Notes: generated by a model from the sequence alone, not told the origin. A stretch of DNA of 64,000 nt from Coptis chinensis (GCA_015680905.1 CM027384.1:78959501-79023500), one strand, 5' to 3'; positions 21,782 through 33,625 are shown, counted from the first letter of the stretch. A program made the numbers and translations.

Positions 21782-24700
21782 GGCTAAGTCCAATGGTTTG
21801 GTGCAGCAAAACACCAAACCACAATAGCACAGTGGATACCGTTAGTAGGATAGCGAAATCAAACCCAATGGTTTGGTTTTTCACCCGCCAGTGATACTGG
21901 CGTGTAGCAATAATATCCACTTTTGTTATCCGCCATCAGCAGTGGCGGGTAAGGAAAAAAAAAACCAAGTTTTCTTATACGCCACTCCCACAGGCATGTA
22001 GGTATTTATCTCCCCATTTTACCCTTTCAAAAAAAAACACCCACAACACCAAAAAAAATCTCTCACTCTCTCTCACTGTTCAACACCACCGCGCGAGAAA
22101 AATAGAAGTCCAGAAATTGGCGCTGAATTTTGGATTTTTCATCGCCACTTCCCACAAAAATGGCTGGAAAGAAAGAGGGAGGCCAAAAAACTGTAGCAGG
22201 TAATTCTACAAGCTTGTTTATAGAACTCTTGTACTTTACACTGTTGTAAATGTGAATCAAGAAATCCCTTTGTTTTGATTTATAGTTGTTTCCGTGATTG
22301 GACGCCAATTGTTTGTTCAATTTCCTTCAAAGCATGTTTTTTTCTTGAACCTGACAAAAATTGTGGGAGTTTTCATCGTCGAAGTTCTTGGATGAGGATA
22401 GCGAGCAGATCGCAGCACTTCTTAGTGATCTTCCTGTTCAACATCTATTCTGATTAGGATGCATTGCCACTCTATGTGATTATTTCTTGTATTTAAACTG
22501 CAAAGTTTTATGTACTTGACAGTGAAATATTTTTTGTTAATTCTAATTGTAGTTCTCAGTTATATTTGGAATTTGAGTTGTTGAAGTTCCATGGTTTATT
22601 CAATCATTTCTCAGGGAGTACTATGCATTGGTTTTCTTAAACGTGCTCGGCAACACAAAGAAATCTCAAGGGAACATGCAGCGAAGGATCTAGAGGTAAG
22701 ATAGAGTATAAGCTATAGAGCCTTGCATCTGGTGGTACACCTAAACTGTGCAGTCACATTTTGGTTTTCCATATATTTGTTTTTGGCCTTTCCAAAATAA
22801 TCCTAGGTGATCATGGTTTTTACCTGTAACTTTAAATAATGAGGTATTTTTTAAGTATTTTTGCTATTTTCTCCAACTACTATTTGCTGAATCTTAATTT
22901 TTTGTTTTGGAGAAAAAATCAATGAGTAGAATGTCTAAGATCGAATATATGTTTAAAAGTCTGTTTTTAATTTTGATATATCCATAAACATTTCATCTAA
23001 AGAAGTGGAATTGATAAGAAGCACGGCCAAATCAAGGAAACACATGCAACATTTTTTTTTTCTTAAAAAGCTGAATTTATATTAGATGAATCAAATAATT
23101 ACGATATATATTTTTATACCAGGGAACTCCTAGTTTCATCTAAAGTATGCCTCTCCTGGGACCTCCCATATCTTTAGCTATGAAAGTATGCCTTATGCTA
23201 ATTTTCTTGCTGCTGAGTGCCAAGCCTGATCGGCTACAATGTTGGCATCCCACCTGCATTAAAACAAAAGTCCAGCTTCTTCATACTCTGTATCCATCTA
23301 AGCTTCACATTTCAAGGAAACTGGCATGAGCCATAAGCAGTAATTGCAACCACTGGATCTAATTCCTACTACATATTGTTTTCCTTCCGTCCTTTGAAAA
23401 TATTTTAGGTTATCATTTGATAACTATTGTTCTTCAGATTGCTGTTATGAACAATTCAAATCAGAAAATGCTATAACATTGTTATTTTTGAAAAGATATA
23501 ATGGCATTCATGTTGAAACTTATAGCTTGTGCTTGACTGGCTGAAATATTTTAGTGGATAGGAGTTTCTTGAGCTTTGTCGTAACTTCTCTATTTGCACC
23601 TTACTTCATCCCATTATCTGACAAAGTCATGAGAAAATTTTCACGTGGAAGTTCTGTATGCCTCCCATATGAAATTTACCCACGAGAACCTCATCATGAG
23701 CTCATGTGAAGATAAACAAAGTACAGGGGAGACATGTTATGGTGGGGATAAAGAAACTCTCACAAAGAAAAAATAACTTTCACCGTAGCAATTCTCCCCT
23801 TATTTTGTACAAATAAAAGATACTCTACACCAGGTCACCAGCGTATCCATCAACATCTTAGAACCAGCGATGATGTTTCGTTGTCTTTCAATTTTGGTTA
23901 TTTTTACGGACCCTTCTACTCTATATAGCATAACGCCACAATGTCCTAAATACTTACATATGAGGTCTAATTGCTAATATGACCGTATAGATATAGCTGC
24001 TTTGAACTGCTTGTTAGATTTCACTTGTAGTTTTTGGCAAGACTAATATCCTGAAACTAGATCAGCTTAGTTTGGTAATTGAATATGTAGTTATGAAAGA
24101 GTAAAATATAAGAATTTTGGATTTGAGCTTTTAATCTAACCCTTATGGTGTGAGTAACTGTGTTTCATAGAATACATTTGAATAACATATATACCCAGTG
24201 TGTTGACGTATGCAAGTATGCAATTAAAACTTGTAGTTCGTTTGAAATGTTGAGTTACATTAGCAGGATTATAACTATAAATTCTTTTAAATTCAGTGAC
24301 AACTATGACAACTTGTTCTGTATACTGATTTCCTTGGAAAATAAGTTGCATTTCCTTTTCTTTTTATAACTTGAAAGCAAGCCCACTGTTAGCACATTAA
24401 TGCAGTATTTCTTAACGTTCTTTATAAATTTTAGCAATTGGAGAGGCGTAGAGAAGAACTTGAAGCTCTGCTTATCACACAAGGGATTTGAGACAACTTA
24501 TATAGTGGTTGGAACAAGACCATCCATCGTAGACCAGGAGAGAGGAAAGTGAGTCCTGCATCCCTTGCTGACATAAGTATTATTAGTTTTTTTGTTTCTT
24601 TCCTTGATTCAATCAATACGGTTTTTAATAATTCGATCTATTGTTGTTTGTGAACTTCATGTAAAAAAATTCCTCATGGAATATCTAATATCATTATAGT

Positions 24701-25755
24701 GGTAGCTATAATAAATCTGCTTTTCCTAACTTTGTTTTATGGGCGAAAACATTTTTTTCCCAAACCTATTTGTTTTTTGCTATGTTATATTGGGCACGCC
24801 ATAAGTTTTTGTGGGACAATTTAGTCACTAACAACTTCCCAGCAAGCCAGTTCTTCAAGCACTTTGACTTGGATTCTCAAAACATATTACCCAAAGAAAT
24901 CCAAGAGCGAGTTGCTCCTTCATTCGAAGCCAAGGTTAGAAACACATTGTCTAAGTCTCAGCAATACGTCCACTTGATTTGGTAAATGATGTGTTAGTAT
25001 CCTTTTGAAAGATAACTGGAGTTTTTCTAGGTTAAGGAGACTACGATTGTGTGTTGATATACGTAGAATACTATAGTGTGGTCTAGTTTTGTGTCATACC
25101 ATCAGTAGAAATAAAATGCGACACTTAATTTTATTTGTCGTAATACCATATCATCTAGTTTTGTGCCATATCATAACTCGCACTTAATTTTATTTGTCGT
25201 AATGCAAGACCAATTGAGAATCAGAAGATGATACAGGGTTTTACAGGCAACATGTTGTGGGACAACATGATACAGGCAACATGTTGTGGGATAAAATTAA
25301 AGAACAATTTGAGAATCAAAGGATGATACGGGGTTTTACAGAGGCACGAACTATGAGAAGTGTTACAAGTCGTTGGCAACTTATAAATAAAGCAGTTACT
25401 TTATTTCGTGGATGTTTGAATCAAGCCGAGACTATGAACAGATCAAGAACTAATGAAATGGACATTGTAAGATATTATATATATATATATATATATTATT
25501 TAGCTATAATATAATTGATTAAACTCAAACTATAACGAAATGGCAACTTATATATATATTTATTTAGCTAGAATATAATTGATTAAACTCAAACTAATAT
25601 TTTTTTTTTCTTTTACAGATGGAGCAAGCAAGGAAGTTGTATGTCACCAGGTCTTCAGATAATAAACTCTTCAAATTTGATCATGCGTGGTTTATTTTGA
25701 AAGACTACGAAAAATGGGCACACCATTTAATTCCAACTACACCTGGTTTCTCTCA
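21782..25755 (+). mobile_element. Harbinger element E1, 5' part
   Basis: It runs from the left terminus to TTTCTCTCA, where it is cut by the inverted block. 21782 to about 23637 is nearly the same sequence as 26802 to about 28672 in E2, introns included, which shows both are copies of one element. The section 23640-25535 exists only here and is deleted in E2. Subterminal GGCGGGT / CGCCACT motifs are abundant near the end. Confidence 0.8.
22160..24492 (+). pseudogene. Unidentified spliced gene carried in E1
   Basis: Exon-like pieces with splice borders are: 22160-22200, MAGKKEGGQKTVAG then GTAATT; about 22286 onward, VSVIGRQLFVQFPSKH; about 22617-22695, LKRARQHKEISREHAAKDLE then GTAAGA; and 24436-24492, QLERRREELEALLITQGI then TGA. 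The last two join in phase to give a short basic and acidic helix, a likely coiled coil. In the second piece the frame shifts near the TTTTCATCGTCG sequence. E2 has the first three pieces (27190, 27316, 27646) but lost the last. I do not recognise the family. It may be a captured host gene or an element-specific accessory gene. Confidence 0.45.
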
Positions 25756-25804
25756 GGCTAAGTCCAATGGTGCAGCAAAACACCAAATTTCACGTAAAAT
25801 GTGA
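25257..25804 (+). CDS. Harbinger-associated Myb/SANT-like protein, 5' exons (E1)
   Basis: Exon 1 (to about 25467) reads NMLWDKIKEQFENQRMI and VTSRWQLINKAVTLFRGC then LNQAETMN, the Trp-containing helices typical of the Myb/SANT-like DNA-binding protein that partners Harbinger transposases. After a (TA)n-containing intron, exon 2 from about 25620 reads MEQARKLYVTRSSDNKLFKF then DHAWFILKDYEKWAHH, the conserved FDHAWxILKDxEK box. The frame then runs into the inverted block at 25756, so the C-terminal part is detached and now sits on the opposite strand at 26328-26693. In the family this protein binds element ends and helps nuclear import of transposase. The E1 copy is broken by the inversion. A small upstream duplication repeats GATACAGG and AACATGTTGTGGGA. 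Confidence 0.65.
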
Positions 25805-26801
25805 TCCAATGGTACGTTAAAACGTTATACTGCCAACACTATCTTTATAAATTTCTCTATTTATGCAGTCAATTTTAACGCTATAGAGTATGCTCTGACG
25901 CTATAGCCAGTGGCGACCAGCAAAAAAAATCCAAATAACTCTGCACACCATAGCCAATGGCGGTTAGAAATTTGATTTAATTCAATTAATAACCTACACG
26001 TCACTCCCAATGGCGGTTAGAATTCAATTATTATTTCCACCCGCCACTCCCAATAGCGGTTAGAATTGATTTCTATTTTTTTTTGTTTTTTTAATAACTT
26101 AATTTATGCAATTACCATTCTATCCTACCCTTTTAAATTTTTTTGATTTAGTTGTATTTCTTTGTTATAATTTCAATTTTAAGAATAAATTTATTCCGAT
26201 TTGCAACAACTTAATTAATTATTTAAATAAAACATTTATTGAAAATAAAAAAACAACAAATTAAAAGGAAATACATTAAAAATGCATCAAATACGTACGA
26301 AACATTTAAAATTCTTAATCAAATTAATCAATCGCTTTCTCCGTATTCTTCAAAGTGCAAATTTCTTGAAGGAGTCTGTGCATTGCGAAAAGTTTGATCT
26401 TTCAAAATTTGTTTCTTTATGTTTTTGTACCATTCTTTTCCTTGAGGTGTCATCGTCGATGTATTTGTGCTCATGATCTCCTTTTCCCATGCCAATGTCT
26501 CACGGAATTCTTTTTTTTCTGCAAGTTTAATCCTTGAAGGATTAGACGCTTCACTTTCATAGAATTTTTTCCCACGGTCAGTTGCTGCCTCAATGGCCTC
26601 CATCGCCCGTTGAGATTGTCGCGTTAATTCTTTGAGAGAAGTTTCGTTTTGACTGTCAACTCTTTTTTTTTGTTTTGATTTGTCTCTTCCCAATCTGGTC
26701 TTTTTGATGAACCAGGTCTTTGCATTTCAGAATCAAGTGTTCCCCCCATGCCATCTTGTTCGTTTAATGGAGTTGGAGACCCGTTATGAAAATTAGTTTG
26801 A
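25756..26801 (-). mobile_element. Inverted 3' part of E1, with C-terminal exon of the Myb-like gene
   Basis: Read on the minus strand, it starts TCAAACTAATTTTCATAAC, continues through a frame at 26693-26328 (SLKELTRQSQRAMEAIEAAT, then RIKLAEKKEFRETLAWEKEI and NLHFEEYGESD), and ends in the element terminus. The same sequence lies in plus orientation at about 28898-29902 in E2. In E2 the junction reads CTCTCAAACTAA uninterrupted; here TCA is found at both break points (25753-25755, and inverted at 26799-26801). That is what a nested insertion with a 3-bp duplication followed by inversion would leave. Confidence 0.75.
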
Positions 26802-29800
26802 GGCTAAGTCCAATGGTTTGGTGCAGCAAAACACCAAACCACAATAGCACAGTGGATACCGTTAGTGGGATAGCGAAATCAAACCCAATGGTTTGGTTTT
26901 TCACCTGCCAGTGATACTGGCGTGTAACAATAATATCCACTTTTGTTATCTGCCATTAGTAGTGGCGGGCAAGAAATTAAAAAAAAAAAAAAAACCAAGT
27001 TTTTTTATACGCCACTCCCACAGGCGTGTAGGTATTTATCTCCCCATTTTACCCTTTCAAAAAAAACACCCACAACACCAAAAAAATCTCTCACTCTCAC
27101 TCTCACTGTTCAACACCACCGCACAAGAAAAATAGAAGTCCATAAATTGGCGCTGAATTTTGAATTTTTCATCGCCACTTCCCACAAAAATGGCTGGAAA
27201 GAAAGAAGGAGGCAAAAAAACTGCAGCAGGTAATTCTACAAGCTTGTTTATAGTACTCTTGTACTTTACACTGTTGTAAATGTGAATCAAGAAATCCCTT
27301 TATTTTGATTTATAGTTGTTTCCGTGATTGGATGCCAATTGTTTGTTCAATTTCCTTCAAAGCATGTTCTTTTTTAACCTGACAAAAATTGTGGGAGTTT
27401 TCGTTGTCGGAGTTCTTGGATGAGGATAGCGAGCAGATCGCAGCACTTCTTAGTAATCTTCCTGTTCAACATCTGTTCTGATTAGGATGCATTGCCACTC
27501 TATGTAATTATTTCTTGTATTTAAATTGCAAAGTTTTATGTACTTGACAGTGAAACATTTTTTGTTAATTCTAATTGTAGTTCTCAGTTATATTTGGAAT
27601 TTGAGTTGCTGGAGTTCCATGGTTTATTCAATCATTTCTCAGGGAGTACTATGCATTGGTTTTCTTAAACGTACTCGGCAACACAAAGAAATCTCAAGGG
27701 AACAAGCAGCGAAGGATCTAGAGGTAAGATAGAGTATAAGCTATAGAGCCTTGCATCTGGTGGTACACCTAAACCTTTTCGGTTTTCCATATATTTGTCT
27801 TTGGCCTTTCCAAAATAATCCTAGGTGATCATGGTTTTTACCTGTAACTTTAAATAATGAGGTATTTTTTAAGTATTTTTGCTATTTTCTCTAACTACTA
27901 TTTGCTGAATCTTAATTTTTTGTTTTTGGAGAAAAATCAATGAGTAGAATGTCTAAGATTGAGTATATGTTTAAAAGTCTATTTTTAATTTTGATATATC
28001 CATAAACATTTCATCTAAAGAAGTGGAATTGATACGAAGCACGGCCAAATCAAGGAAACATATGCAACATTTTTTTTTTCTAAAAAAGCAGAATTTATAT
28101 TAGATGAATCAAATAATTACGATATATATTTTTATACCAGGGAACTCCTAGTTTCATCTAAAGTATGCCTCTCATGGGACCTCCCATATCTTTAGCTATG
28201 AAAGTATGCCTTATGCTAATTTTCTTGCTGCTGAGTGCCAAGTCTGGTACAATGCTTTGCAGCCTGATCGGCTGCAATGTTGGCCTCCCACCTGCATTAA
28301 AACAAAAGTCCAACTTCTTCATACTTTGTATCCATCTAGGCTTCACATTTCAAGGAAACTGGCATGAGCCAAAAGCAGTAATTGCAACCACTGGATCTGA
28401 TTCTTACTACATATTGTTTTCCTTCCGTCCTTTGAAAATATTTTGGGTTATCATTTGATAGCTATTGTTCTTCAGATTGCTGTTATGAACAATTCAAATC
28501 AGAAAATGCTATAATATTGTTATTTTTGAAAAGATATAATGGCATTCATGTTGAAACTTATAGCTTGTGCTTGACTGGCGGAAATATTTTAGTGGATAGG
28601 AGTTTCTTGAGCTCTGCCGTAACTTCTCTATCTGCACCTTACTTCATCCCATTATCTGACAAAGTCATGAGAAAATGGCAACTTATATATATATATATAT
28701 TATTTAGCTAGAATATAATTGATTAAACTCAAACTAATATATATTTTTTTTCTTTTACAGATGGAGCAAGCAAGGAAGTTGTATGTCACCAGGTCTTCAG
28801 ATAATAAACCCTTCAAATTTGATCATGCGTGGTTTATTTTGAAAGACTACTTAAAAATGGGCGCCATTCAATTCCAACTACACTGGTTTCTCTCAAACTA
28901 ATTTTCATAATGTGGTCTCCAACTCCATTAAACGAATAAGATGGCATGGGGGGAACACCTGATTCTGAAATGCAAAGACCTGGTTCATCAAAAAGACCGG
29001 ATTGTGGAAGAGACAAATCAAAACAAAAAAAAAGAGTTGACAGTCAAAACAAAACTTCTCTCAAAGAATTAACGCGATAATCTCAACGGGCGATGGAGGC
29101 CATTGAGGCAGCAACTGACCATGGGAAAAAATTCTATGAAAGTGAAGCATCTAATTCTTCAAGGATTAAACTTGCAGAAAAAAAAAAATTCCGTGAGACA
29201 TTAGCATGGGAAAAGGAGATCATGAGCACAAATACATCGACTATGACACCTCAAGGAAAAGAATGGTACAAAAACGCAAAAAAACAAATTTTGAAAGATC
29301 AAACTCTTCGCAATGCACAGACTCCTTCAAGAAATTTGTACTTCGAAGAATACGGAGAAAGCGATTGATTAATTTGATTAAGAATTTTAAATGTTTCGTA
29401 CGTATTTGATGCATTTTTAATGTATTTCTTTTTAATTTGTTGTTTTTTTTTTAATTTTCAATAAATGTTTTATTTAAATAATTAATTAAGTTGTTGCAAA
29501 TCGGAATAAATTTAATCTTAAAATTGAAATTATAACAAAGAAATACAACTAAATCAAAAAAAAATTAAAAGGGTAGGATAGAATGGTAATTGCATAAATT
29601 AAGTTATTAAAAAAACAAAAAAATAGAAATCAATTATAACCGCTGCTGGAAGTGGCGGGTGGAAATAATAATTGAATTCGTGTAGGTTATTAATTGAATT
29701 AAATCAAATTTCTAACCGCCACTGGCTATGGCGTGTAGAGTTATTTGAATTTTTTTTGCTGGCCGCCACTGGCTATGGCGTACAGAGCATACACTATAAC

Positions 29801-29902
29801 GTTAAAATTGGCTGCATAAATAAAGAAATTTATAAAAATAGGGTTGGCGGTATAACGTTTTAACGTACAATTTGGTGTTTTGCCGCACCATTGTACTTAT
29901 CC
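26802..29902 (+). mobile_element. Harbinger element E2, internal-deletion derivative
   Basis: A full set of termini is present. Compared with E1 it lacks about 1.9 kb: GACAAAGTCATGAGAAAA at about 28662-28677 (E1 23620-23638) is followed at once by TGGCAACTTATATATAT (E1 at about 25540), with GAAA/ATGG microhomology at the joint. The deleted part carries the first Myb-like exon, so E2 keeps only exons 2 and 3. Confidence 0.78.
28761..29368 (+). pseudogene. Myb/SANT-like accessory gene remnant in E2
   Basis: Exon 2 starts MEQARKLYVTRSSDNKPFKF after a TTTTACAG acceptor and keeps FDHAWFILKDY, then shifts frame at about 28852 and meets stops. The distal exon frame (29093-29368) reads MEAIEAATDHGKKFYESEAS through TSTMTPQGKEWYKNAKKQIL to EEYGESD with a TGA. 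A TAA replaces a codon at 29079-29081, before SQRAMEAIEAAT. With the DNA-binding exon deleted it cannot make the full accessory protein. The C-terminal helices are charged and match 26693-26328 closely. Confidence 0.65.
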
Positions 29903-29960
29903 TAAAACCCTCGTTTAAACTTTAAACCAGTGAAGAAAAATTTCCATTACTAAAAACACA

Positions 29961-32790
29961 ATGCTTCGTCGTAGAGCTTTTCAGTCCTTTACTAAAAACA
30001 CCATTTCTCGTTTCTCAACATCAACCATCTCTTATTCTCTTCTTCATTTTCACAAAACCAAAAAAGACTTTCTTCTTCTCCTTCTTCTTGGCATTCAACT
30101 TCTTTGGGAAGTATTAGTGATGGGTGTTTGGGTCTTCGTCTTTGTTCGACACGTATGATGAATAATGAGTCATCGAATAGACCTCCGAAAGAAACTATTC
30201 TTCTTGATGGATGTGATTTTGAGCATTGGCTTGTCGTTTTAGAGCCTTTTGATGTTAATGCTGTTACTAGAGATGAGATTATTGATAGTTATATCAAGAC
30301 TTTGGCTCAAGTTGTTGGAAGGTAGATTATTTTATTTCTAGGGTTTAGGGTTTAAGATTTTTTTTATAAAAATGATATATTTTTATTTTGTTATTGCAGT
30401 GAAGATGAAGCTCGAAAGCAGATTTATTCGGTATCTACGAGGCATTATTTTGCATTTGGATGCATTGTTTCGGAGGAGCTCTCATATAAGTTTAAGGGTA
30501 TATTAACTCATAGTTAGTTTGTTTCGATTTGAAGGATGTGTTTGGGATGTTGATGGTGTTTTGGCATTGTTGTTTGCTACAGAATTGCCGAAAGTGAGAT
30601 GGGTTCTGCCAGATTCTTATCTGGATGTTAGGAATAAGAACTATGGAGGTAACTCTTGATTACTCTTATAGGTCTTTGCGCTTTAATAAGTTTGAGTTAG
30701 TTTTGGATATTATGAAGTGCGTTTGGTGTTCTACAAAATCAATTGTTTGCTGGTCAGTTTCATTCTATGTTGGGTTTTGATATTAATGTGCATTAATATA
30801 TTGAGTTGTGTTTAAATGTGCAAAATTTCACTAACCAAACTTTGGTTCGTCTGGAGTTGCATTTTGAAATTATCTTACATTTTCTCCCAAAAAGTTTTGC
30901 ATGCGACCCTCTTGTGCCACGATTCAGCTAAGATCTATAAACGTCAAAATATACTATAGATAATTGGATATGTTGATTTCCCGATTTTTTCAGTCCAATG
31001 CATTGTTGATATTCAACATATGTCATCGTTCAACCATCCAATTTTTAATTGAAAGAATGTTTTGTACTATGATTAGAAATAGGAATTTCGAGACTTAAAA
31101 AACCCCTTGAATTAAACTCAAGCTCGTCAAACTTTAATATTATACTATCAATATATGAGCTTGGGGTTAGTCAGGTTGTCCAACATTTTGTGGCCGGACC
31201 AATTCTAGCCCAAACTTGTCGGCATTCCTTCCCAAGTTCTTGAAAGGGAGCAATTGACCCAACGTCTGGAAGCAGAAAAGCCATTTTTCCAGCTAGGTGG
31301 CAAGTGGAGAATATTCCATGAAGTTGAATTATGCGTACAACTTCACCCAACTGTGAAAACTCTTACCCGTTCTTGAAGTCTTTGAATGTGTGTGTCCATT
31401 TTTTGTCGCAGAAAATGACTTTTGGTTTAAGCAAGTTGCAGCAATCATTTGCAAGATATCTTAAATCTTTATTTTGTTTTGAATCTGGTTTTTGCTAGAA
31501 ATTGTAACTGCAAGTTCTTTTTGTGCTGACTCTGTTTGGTTCTAAATAATATCGTATGATTAGTTTTTTTCGAATGTCATTTGATTTATGTTGTACCTTT
31601 TTTTGTTGTGTAGTTGCAATTGGTATTTGATGCTCCTGTTTTCTGAGAAGTCAATTGTTTGCTGGTCATTTTCTTTTTGTGTTGGTATTTGTTTTACAAA
31701 TGTCTTTGATAATGCATTTGTTTTGAGTGGAGTGTTTACTTTTTAGTCTGCCTTGTACTGCACAATGATGTTTCTTTCTTCTGTTTTACTTAAACCTGCT
31801 CAGGGGAACCATTCATTAATGGGCAGGCTGTACCCTATGATCCTGTATATCATGAGGAATGGGTTAAGAACTATCACCAATCGCGAGAATAGACGCAGAC
31901 GACAGAAGCCACGGACGGACCAAATTAGGGCGGAGGGATAACATGCCTCCTCCCTCACAACCACCCACACCTTATCGGCCATCAGAAAACTCTAATAATC
32001 AGAGCGAGGATGCTATGAACTGGAATGCAAATGGTCATGTCCAAAACCAATCAGGACCATCGCCAACTCCAAATAGAGACATGCCAAAGACCCCGTTTCG
32101 AATCGAAACTTTGAAACACCGGGTATGCCACAATCATCATTACAGAATCAAAGTTATCAGAGCAGAGACATCCCACCTCCAATTCAAAATCAGACTTTCC
32201 AGAACAGTTATCCGCAATCACATTCTCAGACTCGAGAATTTCAAAATCGGGACATGCAGCAACCAATTGAGAGGCAAGGATATCAGAATGGAGATGTTCC
32301 ACCTCCAAATCAGACTTGGAATCACCAGAGTGCACCAATGCAGCATCCCAGTCAGAACCATAATTTCTCGGGTAGAGACGTGCCACTTCCAACACCTAAC
32401 TGGAACAACCAGAGGGATAATGTACAACCTCCTCCACAGAACCGAGAATTTCAGAGTAGAGACATGCCACCCCCAGTGAATAATCAAGGTTTCCAAGGGG
32501 ACATGCGAGCACCACAAATGAGAAATCAGGGCTTCCAGAACGGGGACATGCAAGAGCCACAAATGAGAAATCAGGGTTTCCAGAACGGGGACATGCAGGT
32601 GCCACCAATGAGTAATCAGGGTTACCAAAACAGGAACATGCAGGTGCCACCAACGAGTAGTGAAGGTTTCCAGGGTAGTGGCGTGCAGCGGCGAGTGGGT
32701 GATCAAAGTTTCCAACACAGGAGTATGCAACCACCAATTCAGAATCCAGATTTCCAGAATAGGGGCATGCCACCACCTTCACAATCTTGA
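29961..32790 (+). pseudogene. MORF1/MORF8-like organellar RNA-editing factor, frameshifted
   Basis: Exons are 29961-30322, 30400-30497, 30583-30648 and 31804-32790, with phase-compatible GT/AG borders. The start MLRRRAFQSFTKNTISRF and the Ser-rich stretch look like a mitochondrial targeting peptide. The MORF box follows: RPPKETILLDGCDFEHWLVV, then RDEIIDSYIKTLAQVVG, RWVLPDSYLDVRNKNYGG and EPFINGQAVPYDPVYHEEW. The tail is a long repeat-rich tract (NQGFQNGDM, PPP, Gln/Asn) as in MORF1 and MORF8. These proteins bind PPR editing factors and are needed for C-to-U editing in mitochondria. Frame breaks occur in the A6 run near 30060, after HEEWVKNY near 31885, before RRDNMPPPSQ near 31938, and near 32095. 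Either the gene is dead or the assembly has indels. The element upstream supports inactivation. Confidence 0.85.
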
Positions 32791-33204
32791 TTTCTAGGAA
32801 AGGGACATGCCACTACCAGTACAGTCTTGATGTTAGGGATTTGCAGTTCCCTCAATGGGTTAATAATAAATCTTTTGGTTCATGTGTAATCCCTCCTTTA
32901 GTAAAAGGTACCAGTGACAAGCTATTTCTATTAATTAAACTATGTGGGCAGTCATTAATAAATTCTTAGTCTTGGCGCCTTGTGTTGCTACAGAAATGTG
33001 GTAATAGATTCTAGTTACAGGTTGCAGTTTAGCTGTCAATTATGTTTTACCGACTTACCGTTGTTGGTAATTACTATATTTTCTTATTTTGAACATTTAT
33101 TATTATAACTTAAGAGGAACTCAATGGCTTAATCTTTCATCTCCAACATTCGAAGCTAAATTTCATTGGCATGTTATGCACGGTTCCTTTGTCATCACCG
33201 AGAG
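32791..33204. other. 3' flank of the MORF-like gene
   Basis: This is the likely 3' untranslated region. It begins with a further degenerate tail repeat (AAAGGGACATGCCACTACC) in another frame and then becomes AT-rich. No other feature was seen. Confidence 0.5.
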
Positions 33205-33625
33205 AAACCAAGAAAACACCAAATTTTTTAACCAAACCAAAAAAACACCAACCAACTAATTTCAGGAGAAACATCAAATATTCGACATCAAATGACGCAG
33301 TTTTCTCAAAACCGCGCCACTGAAGCCCATCTTAAAAGCCCAAGCCCACCGCGTGATGTGTCACACATCAACTTTCTTCTTTCTTTTTTTTCCCAATCAC
33401 TCGCGCGGTTTTTGCAAAACCGCGTGATTGAAGCCCACTGTTTAGCCCAAGCCCATGCGGTGTTAGAATAACCGCGCGATTTTTCCAAAACCGCGATAGA
33501 GATTTGATACAGCACCAAAGCTGAAACCAAATTTTGGCCAATTTGGTGTTTGGTTTGGTATTTTTTTGGTATTTTTATCAACATATGTCTCTCATGATAA
33601 TGAAAAAACACCAAATTAAATTTGG
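33205..33625. repeat. Putative foldback/MITE element with CCGCG-rich core
   Basis: CACCAAATTTTTTAACCAAACC at the left (about 33216-33238, shown here as one gapped motif) is mirrored by GGTGTTTGGTTTGGTATTTTTTTGG-like sequence at about 33546-33571 and by CACCAAATTAAATTTGGTG at 33608-33626. The core has repeated phrases AAAACCGCG and GAAGCCCA..AGCCCAAGCCCA. No coding capacity was seen. Boundaries and superfamily are uncertain. Confidence 0.4.

Larger units (their letters stand above)
21782..29902 (+). mobile_element. PIF/Harbinger-type composite element with TAA target duplication
   Basis: The left terminus GGCTAAGTCCAATGG (21782) and the inverse of the right terminus, GGATAAGTACAATGG, form terminal inverted repeats. 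TAA flanks both sides (21779-21781 and 29903-29905), the TWA target duplication typical of Harbinger elements. The composite holds one element (E1) whose 3' part lies inverted (25756-26801), followed by a second, internally deleted copy (E2, 26802-29902). It encodes the Myb/SANT-like accessory protein of this superfamily, but no DDE transposase was found, so movement would need a transposase supplied elsewhere. Confidence 0.82.

Noticed and set aside
23147..23329. Open frame beginning MPLLGPPISLAMKVCLMLIF, with a cousin at 28165
   Set aside because: It is present in both element copies, but the frames differ after about 25 codons and the minus strand is also open; no family recognised, so not called a gene.
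32051..32782. Three minus-strand open frames opposite the MORF tail
   Set aside because: They are shadows of the repeat-rich MORF C-terminal exon. The plus strand has the MORF domain order and splice sites; the minus strand does not.
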